Part shown: positions 26,288 through 33,871 of the stretch, one piece after another
Layout: every line of letters starts with the position of its first letter
How positions within the stretch are numbered: the stretch's first letter is position 1
NCBI GenBank assembly: GCA_016871215.1
Contig: VFZK01000006.1
Location: 1 to 38,223, forward strand
Direction: 5' to 3'
Length of the DNA: 38,223 bases
Source: Acidimicrobiia bacterium
GTDB lineage: Bacteria > Acidobacteriota > Terriglobia > Versatilivoradales > Versatilivoraceae
Translations under genes and position numbers: made by a program
The notes under the pieces: model-generated
Told to the model about the DNA's origin: nothing
What the model saw: only the letters and a program-made list of their open reading frames with translations
Databases searched by the model: none

Positions 26288-29200
26288 CTAGAAGTCGAAC
26301 TTCAGCCCGACCTGGATGATGCGCGGCGGACCATCGGTTGAAAGGATGCGCATCAGAGCTGGAGAGGTCAGGCTTGAAACTGGATTTGCGAAATTCGGGC
26401 GGTTGGGAAGATTGAAGAACTCGAACCGCAGTTGAACATTCCTTTTTTCTCCCATCGGCACGTTCTTGAATACCGCCATATCCACGTTTGCGTTGCCGGG
26501 TCCAATCAGGATGTTTCGTCCCGCGTTGCCGAAGGTGCCCAGAGCGTTGGGTTGAAACGCTCCCGCGTTGAAGTACTGTTGGAGGTACTCGCCACGCGCC
26601 CGCCCATTCGAAAGGTTCGGATTCCCGACCAGATTCGGCCTGTCCGTGCCGCTTTGCAGAGAGTAGTTTCGGCCCGAGGTCACGGTGAATGGGAAGCCGC
26701 TTCCGACGCGGATGATGCCCGACACCTGCCAATCGTCGAACACGTACTTGACTGCCTTATTGCTAGAACCAAGCGCACGGCTTATGGAGGGCGTGTAGTA
26801 GTTGATGGAGTTCACCCATGTGTGGGCTTGATGCAAGCGCGACAAGCCTCTTTCGGCGTTGAGGTCCGGACCCACTTGGTTTTGAAAACCACCACTACCT
26901 CTGGTGTAGCCGTTGAAGTCGCCCGCAAAATCGATATTTCTGGACCAGGTGTAACCCGTAAGAAAACTCAGCCCTTTCGAAAAGCGCTTCGTACCCTGGA
27001 GCTGCAGCGAGTGGTAGGCGCTGTTCACGCGGCCTTCCTGAATGTTCAGGCTCGTGAAATTTCGGTTGGGGCGCCGATCATTCCCATTTGTGAAGGTCGA
27101 GTTCGGGTTACCTTGTGCGTCGTTGCCAGGAATGTAGCGAGGTGCATTGAGGTCTCGAGCCATTTGCAGCCTGTTAGCCACATTTCCGACGTATCCGACC
27201 TGCAGGATCACGTCATGACCCAGCTGTTGTTCGATCGTGAGATTAAACTGTTGGATCCTCGGATCTCTCAGGTACCTTTCGAAGAACGACGTGCTCGCAG
27301 GCAGGTAGGGACTGAAATCGATGTCGCGAGTCAGTCGAGGAGGAACCGCAGCCAGGGAGGCAGGTGGTATGGGATTCGTCAGGCTTGGGATCGTTGGGAC
27401 GGCAAAGTTATAGTAGGTGGGCAATATCGTGGTGGGATCGTCCTGACCTTGGCCTGCTTGCGTGGTATAGAAAATACCCCAAGCGGCGCGCAGCGCTGTC
27501 TTACCCTTGCCGCGAATGTCCCAGGCGAGCCCAATGCGGGGCGCGAAGTTGTTCTTGTCGGTGAAAACAAGACCTTTTGGAACGCCGGGATCGCCCTGTC
27601 CACCAAATCCGCTTGAAGCGGGGTAGACGAACCCTCTGGGCGCTTTCGTATACACCACGGATTGTTGGCCCTCGATGTAGGTGCCAGTCGACCTGACCGT
27701 GCCCCCACCCTCCAATGTTCTATTCTCCGGCCCGATCCACAAAGGCGTGACCTGATACCTCAAGCCCAGTTCAACAACCAGGTTCCGGCTCATCTGGACG
27801 CTGTCTTGAAAGTAGGCTGAATACTGCCGCTGGTCCCCCGAATGGTCGGCGGCAGCGGAAATGCTAGCTGAAGGCCTGCCGAGCAGAAAATCGGCGAAGC
27901 TGTCACCTGTAACGTTACCGGTCCCTGTGAAATGGCCATCGGCGAGCGAGCCACTGTGATGTGTCATGTTTTGGTAGATGTGCTCGAAGCCAAACCTGAT
28001 CCTGTGTCCGCCCCTGATGTAGTCGATATTGTCCGCAAATTGATACTTCTTATTGTAAAGGATCCAGATGTATCCGCGGCTCTTGACAAAACGGTCAGCG
28101 ACATTCACTCCCGGCGGGCCACCAGGACGTGCTTCGCCCGTGATGAACTTCGATTCGGGAAAGTTCGAACCCAGGTCGCGGATGGTCGGCCGGCCATTGC
28201 CATTCACTCCCCACTCCAGGTCCTTGAAGCCGAATCGGAAGTTGTTCAGCAGATTCGGACGCAACGCATGCGTGTGGTTTACGATGATGTCGGTCGTATA
28301 GGCTCGAATATACTGTTTCCAGCTAGCCAGTTCTCCAACGAACGGCATGTTGTGTTCTCCGTTCAGGAAGGCGACCGGAGAATTGGACTCGGTATGGTCC
28401 CTGAAAAAAGTGATGTTGAGCCGGCTCCCCACGCGGAAAAGGTAATCGGGCTTGACGACCAGCTGGTAGTTATTCGTGGCGTCGGAGAAGGCTCCGATAT
28501 ATCTGCCGTCGGGCGAGTTTGGCAGAGGAATCAGCGCCAGATACTTGACCGCGATCGGGTCGAGTCTTGCCTGTGGAATGATGTTACCAGGGAACGGCAG
28601 CCGGGTGTCCGGGTCGATCACAGTCCTTCGAGATGCCGAGAAGTCTCCTCGCCGCTCTGCGGCGGTCGGCGGGAAAGCTGTGGTAGCAGCCTTGCCTTCC
28701 CGAATCCTCAGCCACTGGGCACTACCAAACCAGAACAGCCTCTCCTTAATAGCCGGCCCGCCCAAACTAAAGCCAAACTGGTTCTGGTTCAGTGGCGCCT
28801 TTCTCGGCAAAAAAAAGCTCCTTGCCGCCAGGGCGCTATTCCTATTGAACTCCCACAGGCCCCCGTGGATCTCATTTGTGCCAGACTTTGTGACAACGTT
28901 CATCACTCCGCCAGGATTTCTCCCAAACTCAGCACTGTAATTACTTGTGATAAACCGGAACTCTTGCAGCGCGTCCGGATTGGGATAGTTGAGAGCCACG
29001 TTGAACCTGGGCTCGCTGAAGTCAACACCGTCGAGGTTGAACTGAACCCCATTCACACGGTTTCCGTTTACGCTCAGCTTGTTCACGGCCCCGTTTGGAT
29101 TGGCAGTGATGGCGGTTGGAATGGCCGCATAGCTGACGCCGTTTGTGAGCGTGGCTAGCTGAACCACATTCCGCCCGTTCAAAGGCAGCTCCTTCAACTG

Positions 29201-29635
29201 CTGGGAGTCCACCAGAGTGCTGACTTCGCTGGTCTGAGTATTGATGGGAGGAGGTGCTGCAGAGATCTCAATGCTCTGCGTTACCTCCCCAACCTCGAGT
29301 TCGAGATTGATGCCAGCGACCTGATTTGCGCTAAGGACGACGCCGCTGCGCTGATACTTTTTGAAACCTGCCTTCTGAACCTCCAGCGTGTACGTTCCCG
29401 CGGGCAACAGTGTGAAAGCATAGCGTCCAGCATCGTCCGAAACCATGCTGCTCCGAAGCCCTGTGTGAGTATTGACCACGACGACCTCGGCGCCTGGAAC
29501 AAAGGCGCCTGTGGCGTCCGTAATCGTGCCGCGCACTCCGGAAGTCACCGTCTGCCCGAGCGCAAGCGACGAAGCAGCGATAACCGCGACGAGAGAAAGA
29601 GACAGAACCCATAGGTTTCCTGGGGCTCGCTTCAT
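26288..29635 (-). CDS. Oar-like TonB-dependent receptor, complete
   Basis: 1115 residues from ATG 29635. This start is chosen because AAGGAGG lies about nine bases upstream and the signal peptide (MKRAPGNLWVLSLSLVAVIA) begins there. Domains: carboxypeptidase-regulatory-like domain at about 27-110 (GVRGTITDATGAFVPGAEVVV, AGTYTLEVQKAGF), plug at about 115-240 (TLVDSQQLKELPLNGRNV, FNLDGVDFSEP, EFRFITSNYSAEFGRNPGG), then a large beta-barrel ending in V-G-L-K-F-D-F. The Phe at the end is the outer-membrane assembly signal. Oar-like receptors import or bind bulky substrates and are numerous in soil Acidobacteriota. The gene is divergent from a GntR regulator and upstream of cassette 2 on the same strand, suggesting shared substrate and control. 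Confidence 0.94.
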   Translation of the reverse strand: MKRAPGNLWVLSLSLVAVIAASSLALGQTVTSGVRGTITDATGAFVPGAEVVVVNTHTGLRSSMVSDDAGRYAFTLLPAGTYTLEVQKAGFKKYQRSGVVLSANQVAGINLELEVGEVTQSIEISAAPPPINTQTSEVSTLVDSQQLKELPLNGRNVVQLATLTNGVSYAAIPTAITANPNGAVNKLSVNGNRVNGVQFNLDGVDFSEPRFNVALNYPNPDALQEFRFITSNYSAEFGRNPGGVMNVVTKSGTNEIHGGLWEFNRNSALAARSFFLPRKAPLNQNQFGFSLGGPAIKERLFWFGSAQWLRIREGKAATTAFPPTAAERRGDFSASRRTVIDPDTRLPFPGNIIPQARLDPIAVKYLALIPLPNSPDGRYIGAFSDATNNYQLVVKPDYLFRVGSRLNITFFRDHTESNSPVAFLNGEHNMPFVGELASWKQYIRAYTTDIIVNHTHALRPNLLNNFRFGFKDLEWGVNGNGRPTIRDLGSNFPESKFITGEARPGGPPGVNVADRFVKSRGYIWILYNKKYQFADNIDYIRGGHRIRFGFEHIYQNMTHHSGSLADGHFTGTGNVTGDSFADFLLGRPSASISAAADHSGDQRQYSAYFQDSVQMSRNLVVELGLRYQVTPLWIGPENRTLEGGGTVRSTGTYIEGQQSVVYTKAPRGFVYPASSGFGGQGDPGVPKGLVFTDKNNFAPRIGLAWDIRGKGKTALRAAWGIFYTTQAGQGQDDPTTILPTYYNFAVPTIPSLTNPIPPASLAAVPPRLTRDIDFSPYLPASTSFFERYLRDPRIQQFNLTIEQQLGHDVILQVGYVGNVANRLQMARDLNAPRYIPGNDAQGNPNSTFTNGNDRRPNRNFTSLNIQEGRVNSAYHSLQLQGTKRFSKGLSFLTGYTWSRNIDFAGDFNGYTRGSGGFQNQVGPDLNAERGLSRLHQAHTWVNSINYYTPSISRALGSSNKAVKYVFDDWQVSGIIRVGSGFPFTVTSGRNYSLQSGTDRPNLVGNPNLSNGRARGEYLQQYFNAGAFQPNALGTFGNAGRNILIGPGNANVDMAVFKNVPMGEKRNVQLRFEFFNLPNRPNFANPVSSLTSPALMRILSTDGPPRIIQVGLKFDF

Positions 29636-29706
29636 GATGGTGCCCTCCTTTGTCCTTGAGGCGTGAAGCCTGATATAGAGAATAGACAATCCGATTTATG
29701 GGGCAG

Positions 29707-29734
29707 ATTATTCAGAAGCGCTCACCGATGTCAA
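29707..29734 (-). promoter_or_regulatory. Promoter of the receptor gene
   Basis: On the minus strand a perfect TTGACA (29734-29729) is followed after 16 bases by AATAAT (29712-29707), five of six bases of the -10 consensus. Transcription would begin near 29699, about 64 bases before the ATG. The candidate operator at 29745-29764 lies just upstream. Confidence 0.65.
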
Positions 29735-29744
29735 TAGTCTTTCT

Positions 29745-29764
29745 TCGAATGTCGACATTTGAAT
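29745..29764. promoter_or_regulatory. Near-palindromic operator candidate between receptor and GntR genes
   Basis: A 20-bp near-palindrome with a perfect 12-bp core (29748-29759, AATGTCGACATT) and one mismatched pair outside the core. The GT-N2-AC centre fits the general half-site pattern of GntR-family operators. It is centred about 55 bases upstream of the predicted receptor transcription start and about 88 bases before the preferred regulator start, so one protein bound here could affect both genes. Confidence 0.5.
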
Positions 29765-29842
29765 AATACGTTAGTAATGTTTGACCGTAATCGCCGGAGT
29801 AAGGCAGAATTCTGTCATAAACGTGAGGAGGCCTCGCACCTA

Positions 29843-30595
29843 ATGACCCTACTGTCTAAACCGCACTACGCCCGCCATGCCGTGAGACAACCTAAACTCG
29901 ATCGAGTGCTTAAGACTTCTCGGGGAGGGCATGTCGCAGACTCGCTGCGAAAGGCCATTGTTACCGGAGAACTTTCTCCAGGGGAGCGTTTGTATGAGGA
30001 TCAGTTGTCAAAGGCGCTGGGAGTTAGCCGAAGCAGCATCCGCGAAGGACTGATGACTCTTGAGCATCAGGGTCTGGTGATGAGACCTGCAAGTCGCATC
30101 GTGCGTGTCACGCAATACACGCCTGAGGATTTGATGGAGGCTCACGAACTGCGAATTCTCTTGGAGGTACGCGCCATGAAACTGGCCCACCAGAGAATGG
30201 CGGCCGGCGACGAGCAGAATCTGCGCGACAAGATCAGACAAATGCACGAGACCGGAAAGAGGGAACAGTGGTACGAGCACGTGCTGCGCGACTTCGAATT
30301 CCACTCGGCGCTGTGGAGCATTGCCAAGTGTCCGCCTCTGCAACGCGCACTGGAAGTCGTTTTCCATCCCCTTCAGGCGTTCCTGGCGCTGATCCACTTG
30401 GACTGGATGAAGAGATCGGATGACCTGGAAAACTCAACCGCGGCACATCACCAGATCGTCGATGCCGCGGTTTCCGGGGACCCCCGTGTCATGGAATCGG
30501 CGATGGCGACAATCGCCTCCCTGCCAGGCAGCGCACCCCAGTACCTGGCAGATCTTCGGGCGCGAACTGCGATTTCGCACAAGAACAGTGGGTAG
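29843..30595 (+). CDS. GntR-family transcriptional regulator with FCD domain
   Basis: 250 residues from ATG 29843, behind AGGAGG at a rather long spacing of about 11 bases; an earlier ATG at 29777 lacks a binding site. The winged helix-turn-helix spans about 29-90 (VADSLRKAIVTGELSPGERL, then LSKALGVSRSSIREGL). The C-terminal all-helical FCD ligand-binding domain includes D150 and H154 (RDFEFHSAL) and H202/H203 (AHHQIVDAAVSGD), usual metal-site positions. The last His, normally near 'M..H', seems absent (MATIASLPG), so metal binding may differ. FCD regulators often respond to sugar acids or carboxylates. It is divergent from the receptor and convergent with the UxuA-containing cluster, so it may control one or both, probably with autoregulation. 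Confidence 0.9.
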   Translation: MTLLSKPHYARHAVRQPKLDRVLKTSRGGHVADSLRKAIVTGELSPGERLYEDQLSKALGVSRSSIREGLMTLEHQGLVMRPASRIVRVTQYTPEDLMEAHELRILLEVRAMKLAHQRMAAGDEQNLRDKIRQMHETGKREQWYEHVLRDFEFHSALWSIAKCPPLQRALEVVFHPLQAFLALIHLDWMKRSDDLENSTAAHHQIVDAAVSGDPRVMESAMATIASLPGSAPQYLADLRARTAISHKNSG

Positions 30596-30695
30596 GCGAC
30601 CTCACCTACCCGACCTGCTGGGCACCGTCTTTCTTCAATCCGTGTTCATCCGTGCTGCGGGTCGGGGTGCGAGAGCCCGGGGCATGAGTGGTGGG
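30596..30695. other. Junction between convergent GntR and UxuA-like genes
   Basis: 100 bases between two stop codons. I see no intrinsic terminator with a T-run for either gene. Confidence 0.3.
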
Positions 30696-31769
30696 TCACA
30701 TCGCGTTCACTGCCTGAACGAGGGCTCGCATGTAGCCGAGGGAAAAAGTCCGCCCGATGTGTCCCCAAGGTGTGTCGCCTTCCACCTTCGGAGTGTGGTC
30801 TGAAACAAACGGGCCGGTGTAGCCAGCCTCTTTGTAGGTCTTCATAGCCTGGACCATGTCAATGTCGCCTTCATCGATGAAGACTTCCGTGTACTTGGGC
30901 ACGGTGCCTCGCACGGCTCGAAAGTGAACCAGAAATATCTTGTTCAGTTTGCCGAAGTAACGGATCTCCTGCAGCACATCGACGCCCATTTCGGTGATGG
31001 TGCCTTGGCAGAACGTGATTCCGCTGGCCCGGCTTGGAATTTCCTTTAGAAAGCGCCGCAAGTCGCCGGTATGGCGGAAGATTCTGGCAACCCCGCGCAT
31101 GTTGGAAACGGGTGGGTCATTAGGGTGCATGGAAAGCCGCACGTTCGCTTTCTCTGCAGCTTCAACAATGGGCTTGGCAAAGTACAGGAAGCGTTTCCAC
31201 ATTTCGGCTTCGTCGACGACACCAATTTCTGGGAAAGGCTTCGCGTCTTTGACGCGACCATAGTCATAAGCCCGAAGGACAGCTTCTCCTCGTCCCTGCG
31301 ATTCGTAATAACCAACCCGGTCGTCCCAATAGAAATCCGGCCAGAACCGCCATTCCATCATGGGGACTCCGGCCTCGCCGACGGCCTTGATCGTCCGGCA
31401 GACGTTCTCGATCTCCTCGTCGCGTCCAGCTTGCCCTAGCCTGGCTTTGCGATAGAAGTCGATCGGGATCATCATCGATTCGAGCACCAGGCCGGCCTCA
31501 TCGCAATTCTTCTTGGCAGGGAGAACGTCGCCCGCGGTCCAGTAGCCTTTGTTGCCGGTGTCCACTCGATCTGTGCCTTGAAAGATCACATGCCTGCAGC
31601 CGAGTTGTTTGAGCCAGCGCAGTGTCGAGGGATTCACATCGGCAAGGTTCTCCGACAGCTTCGGCATCCATGGGGCCGGTTTCTTAGCCTGTGCGGCTCT
31701 CAAGCCTTTGGGCATGGAGGAAGCGATCAGAGAGGAGAAGAGGAAGTAGCGTCGCGTTTTGTCGGTCAT
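30696..31769 (-). CDS. Mannonate dehydratase-like (UxuA family) protein with Tat-like leader
   Basis: About 357 residues from ATG 31769. This start gives a twin-arginine-type leader (TDKTRRYFLFSSLIASS). A GTG at 31826, overlapping the upstream amidohydrolase stop as GTGA, is the alternative and would imply coupled translation. The body is a TIM barrel with UxuA features: MHPNDPP, GITFCQGTITEMG, KIFLVHFRAVRGT, EVFIDEGDIDMVQAM and GPFVSDHTPKVEGD, ending in GYMRALVQAV. UxuA dehydrates D-mannonate to 2-keto-3-deoxygluconate in hexuronate catabolism and is normally cytoplasmic. An exported relative is therefore unusual, and the reaction may differ. Last gene of the minus-strand cluster, facing the GntR gene. 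Confidence 0.82.
   Translation of the reverse strand: MTDKTRRYFLFSSLIASSMPKGLRAAQAKKPAPWMPKLSENLADVNPSTLRWLKQLGCRHVIFQGTDRVDTGNKGYWTAGDVLPAKKNCDEAGLVLESMMIPIDFYRKARLGQAGRDEEIENVCRTIKAVGEAGVPMMEWRFWPDFYWDDRVGYYESQGRGEAVLRAYDYGRVKDAKPFPEIGVVDEAEMWKRFLYFAKPIVEAAEKANVRLSMHPNDPPVSNMRGVARIFRHTGDLRRFLKEIPSRASGITFCQGTITEMGVDVLQEIRYFGKLNKIFLVHFRAVRGTVPKYTEVFIDEGDIDMVQAMKTYKEAGYTGPFVSDHTPKVEGDTPWGHIGRTFSLGYMRALVQAVNAM
30769..31769 (-). other. Core conserved block of the UxuA-like protein (metal-site region to N-terminus)
   Basis: Within the gene described at 30696-31769, the family-defining metal-site phrases are, in protein order, MHPNDPP (His), ITFCQGT (Cys), LVHFR (His) and SDHTP (Asp/His). They are all present, so the active site of the mannonate dehydratase family looks intact. 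Confidence 0.5.
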
Positions 31770-31822
31770 GGGGTTTTTTGGCTTTCGCAGTAAAGTGATG
31801 AATCGGAATCTAACTTCGGAAG

Positions 31823-32572
31823 TCACAAATCGAGCATCCGTTTCGCGTTCCCGTGCGCGATCGCGTCTCTCTGCTCACGGGTGAGCCTGGCCACTTCGAG
31901 CTTCTGCACACTGCAAGCGGGATACAGCAACGGCAAACCGCTTCCAAACAGCACGCGCTCCGCTCCGACGGCCCTTAGGCAGCTGTCCACAGCTCGAAAA
32001 CCTTGCAGCCCGGAAATCTCCAAAGAAACATTCTCGTAGCGGCGCATGAAATCGAATAGCCAGAGAGTCTCGCCATAGTTGACGCTGGACAGGATAAAAG
32101 AAACCTTCGGATATCGTGACACAACGGTTTCGATCGTCGCTGGAGCCAACTCGGGCAGTCCCCAGTTCATGATGACTCGGACGGGCAAAACCACCGGCAA
32201 TTTCAGCTCTTCGGCGGCCTCGAAGATCGTACTGGTTGCGGAGTGCAGCGTCAGGGAGTAATTTTGGTGTTGCGGATAAAGGCGTATTCCTCTGGCCTTC
32301 CGTTGCTTGTACTCCCTCAAATATCGAGTCAAATCCGGCTTCGGAAGAATCGGGCTGATCGAGACGAAAGGCAGGAACCGCTTCGGGTATTTGTTGCTGA
32401 TCTCGATGACCTCTTCGTTTCCCACCCGCCAATCCGAGAAGATGGACCGCGTGGCGCAAACGGCCAGCATGTCGATCCCGTTCCGGTCCATCAACGCGGT
32501 GAGCTGTTCTGGCGTTCTGTGTGTCACGTCCCAGTAGGGCCAAGCACCCAAGAACCCGTTGATGTCGATCAT
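31823..32572 (-). CDS. Amidohydrolase-2-like protein lacking canonical metal ligands
   Basis: 249 residues from ATG 32572, with AAGGA about nine bases upstream. The fold is recognisable as amidohydrolase_2/TIM-barrel: MIDINGFLGAWP at the start, NKYPKRFLPFVSISP, ARGIRLYPQHQNY, LPVVLPVRV, then VLFGSGLPLLYP and HGNAKRMLDL. However, the usual D-x-H-x-H metal motif at the N-terminus is D-I-N-G-F, and the usual G-S/T-D near the end is G-S-G-L. It is therefore probably not a standard metal hydrolase and may bind ligand, use another chemistry or be a regulatory paralogue. Its stop overlaps a possible GTG start of the UxuA-like gene, showing operon structure. Confidence 0.8.
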   Translation of the reverse strand: MIDINGFLGAWPYWDVTHRTPEQLTALMDRNGIDMLAVCATRSIFSDWRVGNEEVIEISNKYPKRFLPFVSISPILPKPDLTRYLREYKQRKARGIRLYPQHQNYSLTLHSATSTIFEAAEELKLPVVLPVRVIMNWGLPELAPATIETVVSRYPKVSFILSSVNYGETLWLFDFMRRYENVSLEISGLQGFRAVDSCLRAVGAERVLFGSGLPLLYPACSVQKLEVARLTREQRDAIAHGNAKRMLDL

Positions 32573-32646
32573 AGAGCCATTCCTTTTCGGTTTGCTGGTT
32601 CAGTCAGAGGAGATTCAAGCATGCGATCGTGTCGATGTTGTCGAAT

Positions 32647-33837
32647 TCAGTGGCGCCTTCGAAACGAGTCTCTCTGGGCAACGGTCGTGGCCAAGTAAGC
32701 CTCGCCTTCCTTCGCAGAAAAGCGATCTGGCGAAAAAGCACTGACGTCGATGCTCGTCCTGCCCTCAGCTACGAACTGCGCCAGCAGCATTCCCGACACG
32801 GGGTTATAAGCAAATCCCCCGGAGTGAAACGCGGTGCCGATGTAGAACCCGGGCAAGCTGGCCACTGGGCCGAGGATCGGCTCCCCATCAAGCGAGAAGG
32901 TGATGAGACCGACTTTTTCCGTTTCCCACGATGTCTCCCCCAAAACGGGCACAAGAGGAACGAACTTCTGCATGAGTGTCTCTTTGAGATGTTCGGGGGC
33001 CGACAGCTCAGATAAGTGGAAGTCCGTAGAAGAGACGCGATGTTCTTCGCGTTCTGGAGTCTCGATTCCCGCCAGAAGCCGGTTGCCAGACGCGGGCCGG
33101 ATATACCCGCCCAACGGGTTGGCGTTGATTGCCGGGATATTCACCGGCAACGGCAAGGGCGTGGTCGTGTAGCGCTGATGCACGAAAGCTTTGATTGGCA
33201 CTTGCAGGCCGATGCACTCCACGACCTTGCGCGTCCATGCGTAGACCGTGCAAACGACTGCGTCTCCCTCGATCAGACCAGTGGCTGTTTTGACTCCTGC
33301 TGCCCGTCCGCTTCGAATCAGGATCTCTTCGACTTTTCGATGCTCGCGAATCTCGATGCCCAACTGAAGGCAGCGTCGAGTCAATGCCGGAATGTACTGG
33401 CCGGGTTCGCTATATCCACCCAGCGGATCGAATAGGCCGACGAAATCGTCGCCTGGGCGGAGCTCGGGCCAACGACGCCGCATTTCCTGGGCATCTACGA
33501 TTTCGTAGGGGGCACCGAGGCGCTGGTAAAGGGGAAGCAGCTGTTCGCGTTCCGGCCACGACTCCTGGACGAACAGGTTCAAGGCACCAACATTCTGAAA
33601 TGTGTAGCCTTCCAGTTCCTGCGACAGCTCGCGATAGAGTTCCAGGCTCTTCTTGCGAGCCAGAACGCCTGTTTCAGTCCACAGCAGGCCCGTGATGATG
33701 GCGGCTGCCCGGCTGCTGGATCCGTCTCCCACCGGGCCTTTGTCGAGCACGATGACCTTGCCGAATTTTCTGCGCGCCAGATGATAGGCCGTGCTCAGTC
33801 CGGTTACGCCGCCGCCGATGATAATTGCTGTTGCCAA
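32647..33837 (-). CDS. FAD-dependent oxidoreductase of the DAO (sarcosine/glycine oxidase-like) family
   Basis: 396 residues. The start is taken as TTG 33837, six bases after GGGAGG; a second TTG at 33843 directly abuts that sequence and is too close. The N-terminal dinucleotide-binding motif G-G-G-V-T-G-L-S (IIIGGGVTGLSTAYHLARR) and the acidic end of beta-2 (VIVLDKG) bind FAD. Further on are 'GGYSEPGQYIPALTRRC' and the C-terminal FAD contact 'GFYIGTAFHSGGFAYNPVSG'. DAO-family enzymes oxidise amino or hydroxy acids or related C-H bonds, using oxygen or another acceptor. No covalent-FAD motif is obvious, and there is no signal peptide. Cluster position suggests a sugar-acid or amino-sugar derivative, but this is inference. 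Confidence 0.88.
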   Translation of the reverse strand: MATAIIIGGGVTGLSTAYHLARRKFGKVIVLDKGPVGDGSSSRAAAIITGLLWTETGVLARKKSLELYRELSQELEGYTFQNVGALNLFVQESWPEREQLLPLYQRLGAPYEIVDAQEMRRRWPELRPGDDFVGLFDPLGGYSEPGQYIPALTRRCLQLGIEIREHRKVEEILIRSGRAAGVKTATGLIEGDAVVCTVYAWTRKVVECIGLQVPIKAFVHQRYTTTPLPLPVNIPAINANPLGGYIRPASGNRLLAGIETPEREEHRVSSTDFHLSELSAPEHLKETLMQKFVPLVPVLGETSWETEKVGLITFSLDGEPILGPVASLPGFYIGTAFHSGGFAYNPVSGMLLAQFVAEGRTSIDVSAFSPDRFSAKEGEAYLATTVAQRDSFRRRH

Positions 33838-33871
33838 CGCCAACCTCCCTTCACCGACCGTTACACGCTCA

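Noticed and set aside
26432-27616. 394-residue plus-strand open frame opposite the receptor gene
   Set aside because: It is antisense to a fully supported TonB receptor, has no family signature and uses the complement of its codons; a shadow of GC-rich coding DNA.
27932-29158. 408-residue plus-strand open frame opposite the receptor gene
   Set aside because: Same reason: it lies entirely within the receptor's coding region on the other strand and shows no recognisable domain or ribosome binding site.
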